Assembly: GCA_963969495.1 (NCBI GenBank)
Contig: OZ018328.1
Span: 127,736,045-127,800,044, forward strand
Reading direction: 5' to 3'
DNA length: 64,000 nt
Source: Ceratothoa steindachneri
Lineage: Eukaryota > Arthropoda > Malacostraca > Isopoda > Cymothoidae
The notes beneath the pieces are model-generated. The model made no database searches. It saw only the letters and a program-made list of their open reading frames with translations, and had not been told where the DNA came from. Positions 26,264-37,000 of this stretch are shown here, in pieces. The position numbers and the translations under genes are program-made. Numbering within the stretch: position 1 is the stretch's first letter; each line of letters starts with the position of its first letter.

Positions 26264-26990
26264 TGTAGAATCGTAGGATAAACTTCCTCTCGGGACAGTG
26301 AGCCCCACTTAATGGTATCATAGAAGAAAAATAGCCTTCAGTAACCATGCCGTAGCATTATATAACCTTGTGTATATGTATGGTACAACCCCCCTCCCCT
26401 ACTAGCTCCGCTATTTTGTACATTCGCTACATTTTATAAAATTTGTCCTAGGTATTCTCAACTTTATCCGCTATTGTCATGCGACTTTTAGTTATAATCC
26501 TCCCTCATTAATTATTTTCCAATGTTCCCTCTTCCCCGGAAGTTCCTTCTGGGGATGCAGGAGAGTTGGTGATCAGAGAAAGAGAGAGAACAGACACTTG
26601 GTCGATCCTTTTTGTCTGCGCTAGGGGAAGTGCGAAATCATGACACGCCGGGTGGCCTGAAAGCCCGCCATCACAGAAAGCCGCGGCAGGCTTGAGAGCC
26701 AGAAAAGGTCCTATTGGAGTCGGACAAAGTTTCTCCTCGCTGGCTTAGGAACCTTCCCCGATCGTGCTAATGGGGCGAGACTACCCTTTGGACGGAGGTG
26801 GGAAAACCCCGTTTGAGCCGGGTATAAATCCGCCGCCGCCAGAGTTGGAAGGCAGTATCCGCCGCCTGCCTGCGCCGTTATTATCCTATGTCTGCCCTGC
26901 CCCGTTCGTACCGGCTATTCGCGCTACGTTAGACTGCTCAATTCATCACACAACCCCTCATGCTTCGTGTATTCTCGGTTAATTCGCGTA
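26264..26990 (+). repeat. Candidate upstream part of the 3' LTR (U3)
   Basis: TGTAG at 26,264 is a plausible LTR start because the solo LTR at 39,002 also starts TGTAG and both LTRs end TTCTACGACA. The segment turns GC-rich after 26,560 and has a TATAAAT at 26,823-26,829, where a U3 promoter would be expected. The 5' LTR lacks this part, so the boundary cannot be proved by pairing. Confidence 0.5.
26823..26829 (+). promoter_or_regulatory. TATA box in a GC-rich LTR context
   Basis: TATAAAT lies in a GC-rich surround (GAGCCGGG before it, CCGCCGCC after). The solo LTR has the same heptamer at 39,354-39,360, which supports a promoter role. Confidence 0.5.
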
Positions 26991-27597
26991 GTCTACCCCT
27001 ACCTCGTTGTTACCCATTCCTCGAACGTAACGTGCCCAGTCTCGACTCGTTGTTCTAAACCTGAAGGCAAGATCTAAGTTCATCCCGTTAGTAGTCATTG
27101 TCAAAATACTATTATTTTAACTTTGCGCCAAGACAAGGATTACTCCCTCGCACCAAATCTTCCAGGTAATAGCAACCCGCAACTCTCCTGTGAAAGTGCT
27201 CCCCCCCCCTCTCCCCCTTGTAATTCTCTTTCATTGGCTTCGTGTACGGTCAAGGTCATTCGAGCGACCCTTCGGTCAGCATTGTTCGTTTGTGTGTACG
27301 GCGCTCACCCCCCCCCCCCTTCAAATCGCTGAGACTCGTGTACGTCTAAGGTGTTATATAGCTTGTTTAATAAAACCTTTCGACCTTTGTAAAATAATAT
27401 TAATTTGCATATTAGTAAAGTTATTTTTGTACCCGTTTTTCTATTGTTTGGGACCTACAAAATAGCCGACTATTTGGCCAACCTACAATTCGGTTAATTT
27501 GCACTCTGTCTGTATTTTAAGTCTCCCATGCACCCAGCCGTCATCTTCCTCGGCTGAGAAACGCAGAAACGGTTGAACTCGACTCTATTCTACGACA
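26991..27597 (+). repeat. 3' LTR (part shared with the 5' LTR)
   Basis: This is a direct repeat of 20,634-21,256, including long C runs, CTTCGTGTACG, GTGTTATATAG, and the terminal TTCTACGACA ending in CA. The downstream flank is unrelated to the sequence after the 5' LTR, fixing the end at 27,597. Confidence 0.9.
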
Positions 27598-28017
27598 AGT
27601 ATCTCACACAGGCGTGTGCACTAATTTTCTCACATCCCGAATTATTTCTACACATCATAAAATTATGAATTCAAGATTATTATAGTTCTGGGTCGTCAAG
27701 TAAGGTATAATACTGATTTTTAATAATTTTTTAATTTATTCCTTATTTTAGAGATGTAACTTATAAGATACATCGATCGCAATGGGTTAAAAAACCTGTT
27801 GGTATATAAACTCTATATTATTACATAATTCTTTCTGAATATCAAAATACAAGTATGACTCAAAAAATAAATATACACATACTCGTGTCTTAAATTTTTG
27901 TGTCTCCAGTCCCCTAGCCGCCCTGGATCCGCACTTTTTAAAATGCTTAGTGGCCATACGAAAGAATTTATAATCAAGAAGTTTAAATATTGTCAAACAG
28001 CCTTTCATTGGAGCTGG
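27598..28017. other. Spacer without recognisable content
   Basis: AT-rich sequence with overlapping short frames on both strands and no family motif. Confidence 0.4.
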
Positions 28018-28245
28018 AAAAAAAATTTGCTACCTCCATTTCATAAGAAAGCTTTAGATATTAGAAGGGGATTTTTTAAAAATCACCTTATGTTTCCAAA
28101 GCTCTCTGATGCCAAAATCAGGGAAGATATATTTGTTGGACCTTAAGTAAATGATTTTGAAGTCAGAACATTTTACAAGAAAAGTGAGAAGAGGAATTGG
28201 TGTTTATCTCCCAATGTAATTCGTAGAGTTCCATTGAAACGCACC
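28018..28245 (+). pseudogene. Decayed member of the multicopy arthropod protein family (relic 2)
   Basis: The frame contains NLLPPFHKKALDIRRGFF and then FPKLSDAKIREDIFVGP (ending near 28,143), which I recognise as a central block of the same unnamed family as the relic at 1.8-3.4 kb. After a stop, SEKRNW and VIRRV fit the next expected block. Only this middle part is present; the N- and C-terminal motifs seen in relic 1 are missing. The upstream part of the 82-codon frame (from 27,898) has no family match that I can see. Its function is unknown. Confidence 0.6.
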
Positions 28246-28259
28246 CTAACTATAAATAC

Positions 28260-29902
28260 CTGGTGGTAAGGCTTATTGGAATTTATAAAAACATGTGCTA
28301 CTGCATGTTTCAACATGTATATTTAATACATCTCTCATAATTTTGAATCCAAAGACATTCCAGCTCTTCTATACTAATGCAGAGTATTATAGTAAAAGAA
28401 CCAAAACCCATGGCTCCTTCGCAGTTTACATTCTCACCAGTCGTATAAAATTATTTTATAATTCACCTGAGTTTCTTATGACCATCAAATAATACATCTT
28501 CCTTTTTTCGGCCACATCTTTTTCAGCCATATTTATATCGATGCAAGTCAAGGCACCAAAATCACGAACAATTTTCTCTTTGTATATTTTAAAATGATCA
28601 ATAAAGCCTTCAAGTTTGCATATTCATGAATAACTATGCTTAGTGCTAATACCCACGCGATAGCGCAGTCAGCCGTTCTTTAGAATAACTTTTTAGTCTT
28701 AAACTCACTCTGTTTACTCGATTCCCACTAGAAATTTTCATTTCCTTCATGTTTCGACCACAGAACCAATGAATCTCCGCCTCTACTTTTATCCAATCTT
28801 TACGTATATCCTCTTTCGATCAATATCAGTTACCACACAGATTTGACTCACTGGCTCAAATTATACGTTAAGGAGGATAAAATGGATTAACTAGGTAGGG
28901 ATCCGACACCACCTCTACTAATATGAAAATCAAGAAAGTTGGTCTCTTCTTATTCAGATAAAAAATAAAAATAGAACCAACGGTAAGTCGATTGCCTAAG
29001 TCTATCACTTGGCAAAATATAGAGACAAATAAGATATGATATGACTACATGTAGAGCTGTTCTTCAAGTAGGAATGAAGATAAATTTATTTTATTGAGCT
29101 GACACGGAGAGAGATATTTAATACATTTACTACCAAGAAGTAGCTACTACTACATTATCTATGAGGTAATATATAACACAGTTAATAGCTCCAGAAAATT
29201 AAATCCTTAAGAGTAGTTTTGCAAGAATCAATCACTCTTTCCATAAAAAGAAATTCCTAGCCGGTAAAATACAAAGACCTTAAATATAGCAAAAATTGAC
29301 AAACGTTTGGAAAGAATCGCAATCTTATTATGCTTGTGATGAAGATGGCAATCGCACTGGGAAAAACACAATATTACCTATATGTATTCTTATTACTTCA
29401 TTCTTCATAGTTTATCTATTTAACTAAGCAATTTATAGCTCAAAATTGTTGGCGGAGAAGAAATAACTAAATCTTTTTTGCTCATATTTATTAAACAAGT
29501 ATCACCTTTTAACAGTGACCGCGAATTAGGAGATATAGAGAACTCCAATAAGGTATTAAAACAATATGGTCGATATTCGTAGTATTTGCTACGCAAATAC
29601 TTCTCTATTACCCTTTTGAGAGGAATGGGAAACATCAAAGTGTTAAAGGAAAGATATTTTAAACATTTTTAGAGCTAAAATTAATGAAGGCATCTTTTGC
29701 AATCATTTTTGAAATCGGCAATTGTTTGGCCTTTAGGAAATTTCTCTTGAAGGCAATTTAGGACGTTTTATCTCTTTGTTCATTATCAGGACATTTATAC
29801 ACAAATGGATTACAGGGTACCCTTTAAGTAGCTGGAGTTTTTCTTTCACTTCGCTTTGATAAGTGCTAGGAGATCCTGATCAAAATATCACTTTCTATAA
29901 TA
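28260..29902. other. AT-rich stretch without a recognised gene
   Basis: Two stretches read somewhat like protein. One is on the minus strand near 28,500-28,620 (containing EKIVRDFGALTCIDINMAEK). The other is a 72-codon minus-strand ORF at 29,420-29,638. I cannot assign either and see no paired splice sites. Confidence 0.4.
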
Positions 29903-29989
29903 AAGGGTGTTCTATTAAGACGGATCGGAGTTAGCAGTAAATAAAACAGTGTTGGTAAAAATTTATTGATTTCACTATTGGATTATATT

Positions 29990-31461
29990 ATTTTAGTCAT
30001 GGCAATTATGTGTGAAAAATAATATCGCCGAAATATCCGCCAAGGCTTCGGCGGCACACCTCCACTCGATGGTCAAACTTTTGGATGCGTCTCTGCATAG
30101 TTGCTCCTCGATCTCATTAATATGACTTATTATCTGATCCTTCAGCTGTTGAATTGTTGTTGACTTGTTCGCATGGACCTTACTTTTGAGATGACCCCAA
30201 AGGAAGAAATCTAAAGGCGTTCAGTCACACGATCGTGGCGGCCAATTGACCTCGCTGTTTCAAGAGATGATGCGACCTGGGAACTTCTCATTCAATAAAG
30301 CCATTGTCGCACTGGCGGTGTGGCATGTGGCGCCGTCCTGTTATACCCATAAATCTTTGATATCCATAGAATTCAATTCAGGCCATAAAAAGTTGGTTAT
30401 CATGGCACGGTATCACTCGTCTGTCACCGTAACATAATTTCCGGCATCATTTTCCAATAAATACGGCCCAATGATTACACTAGCAAAAAAATGTACACCA
30501 AACAGTGACCTTTTGTGGATTCAGTGACTTTTCAACAATCTTCCTGGTATTTTCATCAGCCCAAATACGACAATTCTGCTTATTAACGAATCCACCAAGA
30601 TGAAAATGGGCTTCATCACTAAAGATGATTTTTTGCGAAAAATCATTATCAGCATGTCTTTGCTCGTGCACCCAATTGACGAATATACCTCGCTTCAAAT
30701 GGCCAGCAGTCTTCAGTCTTGTATCAATTAAATTTTGTAAGCGGGTAGAGACAAATCTTTTGTAAAAAATCAATGTAACATTGTTGTGGAGAGGTTCAAT
30801 TACTGCGCGTGATGACGAATAGAGGTGTCTGGATCTTACGGCCCAATGATTACACTAGCAAAAAATGTACACCAAACAGTGACCTTTTGTGGATTTAGTG
30901 ACTTTTCAACAATCTTCCTGGTATTTTCATCAGCCCAAATACGACAATTCTGCTTATTAACGAATCCACCAAGATGAAAATGGGCTTCATCACTAAAGAT
31001 GATTTTTGCGAAAAATCATTATCGGCATGTCTTTGCTCGTGCACCCAATTGACGAATATACCTCGCTTCAAATGGCCAGCAGTCTTCAGTCTTGTATCAA
31101 TTAAATTTTGTAAGCGGGTAGAGACAAATCTTTTGTCAAAAATCAATGTAACATTGTTGTGGAGAGGTTCAATTACTGCGCGTGATGACGAATAGAGGTG
31201 TCTGGATATTCGGCCACATTCTCGCGCACTGCAGCAATGTTTTCAGCTGAACGGCGTAAACGAGCACCCAATGGCGTTTTGCTATCTGCCAGTGACCCCG
31301 TTTGGTTTAATTCACGAACAATTTTCCCAATTGCATTCTCGGTTGGTCGATTATGTTGACTAAAAAATCGCCAAGTGCCCGAAATGCGTTTCTGTTTGAA
31401 CGTTCATTTTCGTAATAAGCTTCGATAAGTTTAACACGTTGCTTGCTTGTTAATCTTTCCA
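29990..31461 (-). pseudogene. Mariner-superfamily transposase
   Basis: The start ATG at 31,461 gives MERLTSKQRVKLIEAYYENE, a typical N-terminal helix-turn-helix start. Catalytic blocks follow on the same strand: IIFSDEAHFHLGGFVNKQNC (first Asp), QDGATCHTASATMALLNEKF (second Asp) and NWPPRSCD followed by a stop and TPLDFFLWGHL (third Asp). By my count 36 residues lie between the second and third Asp, unlike classic DD34D mariners. At least three stops are visible in the C-terminal third, and the middle is duplicated. The enzyme would have cut and pasted the element at TA sites. It is inactive here. Confidence 0.9.
30463..31208. repeat. Tandem duplication of about 370 bp inside the transposase
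   Basis: The block starting CGGCCCAATGATTACACTAG at about 30,463 recurs at about 30,839 and continues nearly identically until GAGGTGTCTGGAT. Differences are a handful of substitutions and one-base indels, including one A and one T in homopolymers. The copy repeats the segment with the first catalytic Asp. Confidence 0.93.
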
Positions 31462-31872
31462 TGGTTGAATTTGCAAAGACTGAAGTTGTTAATTCTGAAA
31501 GAAAAAGAAAAAAATCATTAGACGCTTAAACATAACTCACATTTAAAATCGGTCCGATTTATTGGAACACCCTTTATAAGGAAAGAATCGGCCGAAGCAA
31601 TGGTGGAGACATTGTTTCAAAAGTTGGTTTACTTGTTTAGCCTGGAGCACATGTTTTATCTTTTCGCATCTCACACCGAGAATTGGGTCAGAAATATATT
31701 TTCAATTTATATTTCTACTTAATTTACTTGATAATTCTTTTAAAATTGCTTCGATTGCACTATATTATATATCTCTGTATGTGTGCATTTGAATTTTGTG
31801 TACATTTAGTAAATAAAATCTACGTGTGATGGTAGTGTTTTCAAACTTGTATTCTCCATCGTTTATACTTAC

Positions 31873-31991
31873 AGTCTTCATCTGGACTGCTTTCACCTGC
31901 GATGCGTAAAGGTATTCGAGGCGGGCACTGAATAACAATCTCCTTTTGACTACAACAGAGAACTCTTCCAAAGCGGAAAGAAATCGATTTG
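31873..31991 (-). CDS. Gene B, internal exon
   Basis: On the minus strand a strong acceptor (TTTTCCTTTTACAG) precedes 119 nt, followed by a near-consensus donor GTAAGTATA. In the chosen frame the exon is 2 + 117 nt and ends in phase 0, joining the exon at 9,733-9,890. It reads NRFLSALEEFSVVVKRRLLF and then SARLEYLYASQVKAVQMKT, a helical sequence. A second frame is also open, but the phase match to the next exon favours this one. The preceding visible exon ends in phase 0, which does not fit, so one exon is probably missing between 31,992 and 35,182. Confidence 0.8.
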
Positions 31992-34900
31992 CTGTAAAAG
32001 GAAAATCGAGTTCAAAATTGTTAATTGAAGTGAAAAAGCCAAAAATAACTGCTTGTATCATATATAAAAAACTCTTTATGTTTTAAAAACAATTTCCTTT
32101 CTTTACCGAAATACGTATAAAAATGCATCTCTTTTAATTATTTAAGGGGTCATTTACTCGTTATTGTTACTATAAAAGGCTTTAGCTAAATATTTGTGAA
32201 TAAAACGGGTTAGGAATTTTTATATTAAAATATATCTCATTTTTTTTATTTGGCCCTAATTTAAGTATCTGAGATAGAAGTACTAATTAACTTGAATGTT
32301 TGTTGGCTTCATTTAACAGTCATATTATAAATTTTATTTTAAATGCATTGCATCAACAAGGAAAATCAATGTAAATAACCATTTAAACTTTTCCCTGTAA
32401 GGGGGTGGATGCTGGTGTAGGGGCAATACCCGCTGCTACAACTGTACTTTGCAGAAACAGCACGCCCTCCTGACCCAAGTGACCCAAGAGAAACTGATGC
32501 TGTCTCTCTGGTCATCGTTTGCACGTCTTTGAAATCTCACACTCTCGATTTGACGGCTCTTTTTTAACCCAACAATTGAGAAAATAAAAAATATAAAAAA
32601 GTTTTATGTTCTCACTAATCCAAGACTATTAACTCATAAACTTTGTTAATATGATATCCCCTAATAATTATATTGGTCCAACTTTTTCAGATCCAGGCCC
32701 CTCTTCTAGGCCTGAAATCAAGAAAAACTTTCATCTGCATTCTTTTGATATACAGAGAAAACAATTTTTAGAGCCTTTTTTTCTCATCTAAATTTGCTTT
32801 TAGATAAGAAAATTAAAGAAAAAATAGTCATGCCTAAAGTTTAATACTTAAAACTTCCAAAAGTTTCATAATCATATTTATTTTTTATAAACTCTTGGAA
32901 AGAACTTAGATAAAAGTTTCAAATATATCAAAGTGACTCACAAACTAAAATTCAAACTGTTAAAAAAAATTGCATTCCTAAAAAATAGTGTTATAGATTA
33001 GAAGCCTTATAAGTAAATTTTATTTTTCATATAATGTTCAAATAGATAGAACTGGTGTCACTTAAAATATGAAACATAATATTAATCAAGAACAACGAAA
33101 TAAGTATTTAGTTGCCCTTATAATTCCAGTTTTAATTATTCAGTTGTAGTAAATTAAAATTCATTTATATTTTCGTGGGGGACCGTGTTTATTTACAAAT
33201 ATAAAATACAGACTTTGAGTAGAAGGAAATATACAGATTTTTCAAGAATTATTTCCTTTAAAAGATTTGAATGAGCCTAATCTTAAAGTATCTTATAAGA
33301 ATATCTCTTTTTCACCTCGCAAATATTGCCCCATCTATGGCATAAAAAGCGGGGATTTTCCTTCTTCAAGAGATAGCGGTGAACTGTATATCATTAAAGG
33401 AAAAAGTAAAGTACACTACATAGACCAGGACAAGTTATGAAAATTTGTTTACTTCTTCAATAATGAATAGGTAGAGAGGATTAATTCACTGTATTGATTA
33501 CATAGATTAAAGGGAAAGAATTAGGTAGGTGACTGATTATAATCTGGAAGTCAAACAACGTTATTGGATTGGAAAAAGTAAGTTTTTTGCACGAACAAAG
33601 TCAAAAGGTTGTGCGTAAGGTTTTGGGTGACGTTCAATACATGGGCGAAGGTGATTAAATTGAATTGTCAATTAGGTTTAGATGAAATAATCTACTCAAA
33701 TTCAAATAAGTATGAGAATGTTTAGTTAAAACAAGTTGTAAAATTTTGAGACAAACAAGTAAGAAAATTTTATTCATACTAGTTAGTTATGTACTTTTAA
33801 ATTTAAAAATTTTACCTCTCTGAAAATCTTTTATGTTTCTTTAATCGAATTTCTTAAAAAAAATTGTGAACGGACATGCAGTTATTTGATTATGATTTCT
33901 TTTACTATGGTGCTATTTTGATGCTCTTTTCTCTATATTTTATTTTTATCATTACTCATAAACTTCAAAATAACTAATACAATTCTAGGTTGCTAATTAA
34001 AAGAATATTTGACCTGCCCCTTTCGATAGGAATTATTTTAAACAGCAATTTCATGAGAACAATATTGAACTATACATTACCAACCCAAATTAAACCAATT
34101 AATGGAAATAGCTAAAAAAAATTCAATCATCAAACATTCGTAACTTTTCTCTTTTTGTTAAGTATTCTAGATTTTTCTCCTTTAAACAACATTATGAAAC
34201 AGCAGCTTCACCCAATCTTATCTTCCTTGAAATATTTGCTTTTCACCAACGTATTAAACAAGGTCTGCTGACCAAAGTCGCGTGCTCTCACTTATTCTGG
34301 TTTATAACCTTACGGCCTACAAAACATTTAATAATTTCCGGACTAACCTTAGGAGGATCTTGGTAATTATATAATTCGAAATAAAATGTAATATAACAAA
34401 AGGGTTCCAAATTTCTTCACATGCGACTAAAAATGTAATGTTTTCATTTCCCAAGCTTAAAGGAGAATATTCTTTATATCTATTTGATCTATTACTTTAC
34501 TTTACTGTTAGGCTTGTTAAAATTATCTAGCGAACAGATAGATTTTTTGCTCAACATATCTCAAATTCTCGTCTCGTCTCTCGACTTTCCGGTTTGTCTT
34601 ATAAACTTTTTGTTAAAACTGAAAGCATCACAGCTGTTGGTTGCTGCCCGTAAAGTATCCTATTCGATTTATGTCTCCGTTCCTGGTAGTAATGATTTTG
34701 TGCATTTTTAACTGCCCCATCCTTCTTTTGTTGTTTAGAGTCGGCCTTTCTTCAATGTGAAGAGTACTGGTTGCTCTCCTTGAACACCTGATAGCTCTAT
34801 CAAGAGAAGAATAACAGAAATCACGAAAGGAGAAAGTTAAACTCTAATCTTCCCCACTTTAGAGCCAACTTTAAACCTAATCGCCGGTATTGACTTTCCT

Positions 34901-35182
34901 AACTAATAAGTACTTTTTATCGGTGTCTATTTACATTAAATAAAATTATACTCGTATCTAGCTGAAAGGTAAGAGTTTTCATTTTTTTATTTTTCGTAGT
35001 ACATTAATTTTTGAAACTTCAAACTTTAAACTCAAAATTTACTTAAGTACCTCCTTTCAACTTCAAACTTGAAATCGTTGAGACATTATTCAAAATTTAT
35101 TATCTCGAATTTCAAATAAATTAATATTTAAACTTCATTTCCAAAAACGAAGGAATCCTGGAAAGAAATTGTTTTTAGGTAC
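31992..35182. other. Intron(s) of gene B
   Basis: AT-rich, with no transposon protein motif. The phase arithmetic of the flanking exons requires an undetected exon of length 3n+1 here, unless one of the two splice sites is misassigned. Confidence 0.55.
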
Positions 35183-35328
35183 CTCTGAAAAGGCAACAAT
35201 CTTTTCTAAACTGAAATTAATTACTTTCAGCTCGTTTGTTCCCTCTTCCATTTTATAACAATCAAGTACCTCTCTAATACGTTCTGAGGCCCCTAATATC
35301 TGGTGAATGGCACTCAAAAGCCTCCCCA
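35183..35328 (-). CDS. Gene B, internal exon
   Basis: On the minus strand a 146-nt exon follows a weak acceptor (GGTAAAAG) after an apparent intron of only 47 nt, and ends at the donor GTACCT. Phase 2+144+0 completes the Val codon begun by the exon at 35,376-35,461. It reads GRLLSAIHQILGASERIREV and later NELKVINFSLEKIVAFSE, helical and Glu-rich. The weak acceptor and very short intron make the exact 5' boundary less sure than the coding frame. Confidence 0.65.
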
Positions 35329-35375
35329 CTTTTACCTTATACTTATTATGCCATTATTCATAGAGTACTGCTTAC

Positions 35376-35461
35376 CATTAACGGCTGATTCGGAGTTCTC
35401 TAACAGGGAAGAGACGTCTTTCTGACAGTCTGCAATAACTCTTAATATGGCAGATTTCATC
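35376..35461 (-). CDS. Gene B, most 5' exon seen
   Basis: On the minus strand TTTATTGTTTTCAG precedes 86 nt ending at the donor GTAAGC. The frame reads MKSAILRVIADCQKDVSSLL and continues ENSESAVN. The Met directly follows the acceptor and one split base, so it may be internal rather than the start codon. If this is the first coding exon, the ATG at its second base would start the protein. No promoter or 5' UTR exon was found upstream. Confidence 0.7.
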
Positions 35462-37000
35462 CTGAAAACAATAAACTTTAATAAGACATTAATTAGCTTC
35501 AGAAGTATGAATATTTAAAAAAGCTAATAAGAAGTGATAATCATTACTAACAAACACTTTTGCGGACTAGGATGACAATTAAATTCTATGTACTCCCTTG
35601 AAAATTAGATTAACAAAGTTTTGAACCTATATTTTTTTATAACAGTGGCTTCGGACCGTAATTTACGTTAAATCGAGTCAAAAAGATTCATTTAGAGAAA
35701 CAAATCGCTGCTACAATTAATCTAAATTTAATATTTTCACTATATTAACTACAGTGTGTCTTGGTAGATGTTATATTTCATTGGAATAAGCCAAAGAATA
35801 ACAATTGCGTTCATTCGTTCTTACAACATCCAATGGGATTGGATGCCTGTATTTTATTTTGAACTTTCTTTAAGTTTGGCAGATGCTAAACTTGTCCATT
35901 GAGTGAACAAATAGGCCAGATTTATGAGGTTTCTTCGACCGTTTCAATATGTTAAACTCTTCGCTAAATTGTTCTTCTACCCGAGACGTTTCTCTCGTGC
36001 AACCGTTAGGGTCATTATTACAATTTTATTAACCTTCTACGCACATGATCAGGGCGTTGTGATTATTTGCACTTCATATCAGAACAGCACGTAAATCATG
36101 ATTATCGTAACACGGTTCAAAACTAAGTATAGTTCTCGCTTAAGTTAGACCTAGTGAAATCACCATGGTCGTTTTTGACCTTTAGGGCTCACGCCCCATT
36201 CTCAGCCGAATTATAGCAGTAAAAAATTATAATGTAATTTTAATTAGAAAAATATTTAAATAATTACTATATTAATTATTAAAGACATTTCTTTAGTCAA
36301 TATTAATGCGAGATTAGAATTATGACGTAATAAGAGAGCTGCAAGAGAGAGAAAAACGCCTAAGGACGCAGCTATACTCAAACTCGTTATCCCTTTTTCT
36401 TCCCTAAGTCCTTCTAAAATTTTACTCTTAGTATTTGTTACCCTATTTATATAATTAAATCTTTCATTTAGTATCAAAATGGAAAAATAAGGGAGAGTAT
36501 AAGGTGAAGAGGAATAATAAATGTGGCAACAAACAACGACAAATTAGATGAAATAGAACAAAATAAGGGACGGAGATAGATAGACAGGCCGGTAGAGATC
36601 GGACCTGATTTGTGACGTCTTATAAGCGTCACCCAAACATATATTCTTACGTACGTACACAGTTTAGTTTGTTGACATCATTACACTTTCCAAATGTGGA
36701 CACATGAGAGAGTAGGGAAGCTTAAGTGAAAGAAACAAACAAACAGAAGATGAAAAAAACAACAAAGAGAAAATAAGATAAATAATAATAGAGGGCAGAA
36801 GTAGAAGCAGAACAACAAAAATATCAATGGCAGATATTAATTATATTAATATAATTATATTATTATTAATAATAATAAAAAAATATTGTACACAATCTCA
36901 TTTGCCAGAATTTAAAACTGTTTTAACCAGAATCTTTGTAAGAAGTGATTTGTAAAAAAGTAGCGAAATTTGACGAACCGAAATTATGTGAAAGATATAA
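35462..37000. other. Non-coding stretch 5' of the visible gene B exons
   Basis: AT-rich. A 73-codon minus-strand ORF at 36,256-36,477 has a hydrophobic stretch (SLSIAASLGVFLSLAALLL) but no splice context or family match. Purine-rich AT DNA fills 36,480-36,900. Confidence 0.4.

Larger units (their letters stand above)
20634..27597 (+). mobile_element. Ty3/gypsy-type LTR retrotransposon, decayed, with integrase before reverse transcriptase
   Basis: Two direct repeats of about 610 bp flank a gag-pol region. Protein blocks run gag (21,833), an aspartic protease DTG (23,000-23,008), integrase (about 23,558-24,550), reverse transcriptase (about 24,860-25,470) and RNase H (about 25,640-26,030). This order, with integrase upstream of reverse transcriptase, differs from standard gypsy elements and matches the Gmr1-type arrangement. 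Stops and frameshifts occur in every domain. Identity between the LTRs is high but clearly below 100%, so the insertion is not recent. Confidence 0.88.
29903..31574 (-). mobile_element. Tc1/mariner-superfamily transposon, full length but dead
   Basis: Inverted termini AAGGGTGTTCTATTAAGACG (left, 29,903) and AAGGGTGTTCCAATAAATCG (right, read on the reverse strand from 31,574) are flanked on both sides by TA (29,901-29,902 and 31,575-31,576), the target duplication of this superfamily. The element is 1,672 bp, of which about 370 bp is an internal tandem copy, so its ancestral length was near 1.3 kb, as usual. The transposase lies on the minus strand and carries stops. Confidence 0.93.
9891..31872. 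other. Large intron of gene B (about 22 kb) loaded with transposons
   Basis: The bounding exons join in phase 0 on the minus strand. The interval holds the hAT element, an AC-rich relic, a gypsy element, a second multicopy-family relic and a mariner-superfamily element. Parts without recognisable content are 9,891-10,470, 13,884-15,640, 16,620-20,560 and 28,260-29,900. An ORF of 110 codons on the minus strand at 10,071-10,403 has no resemblance I can name. Confidence 0.6.

Noticed and set aside
36256..36477. Membrane-protein exon from a 73-codon ORF with a hydrophobic stretch
   Set aside because: No paired splice sites and no coding composition outside the stretch.
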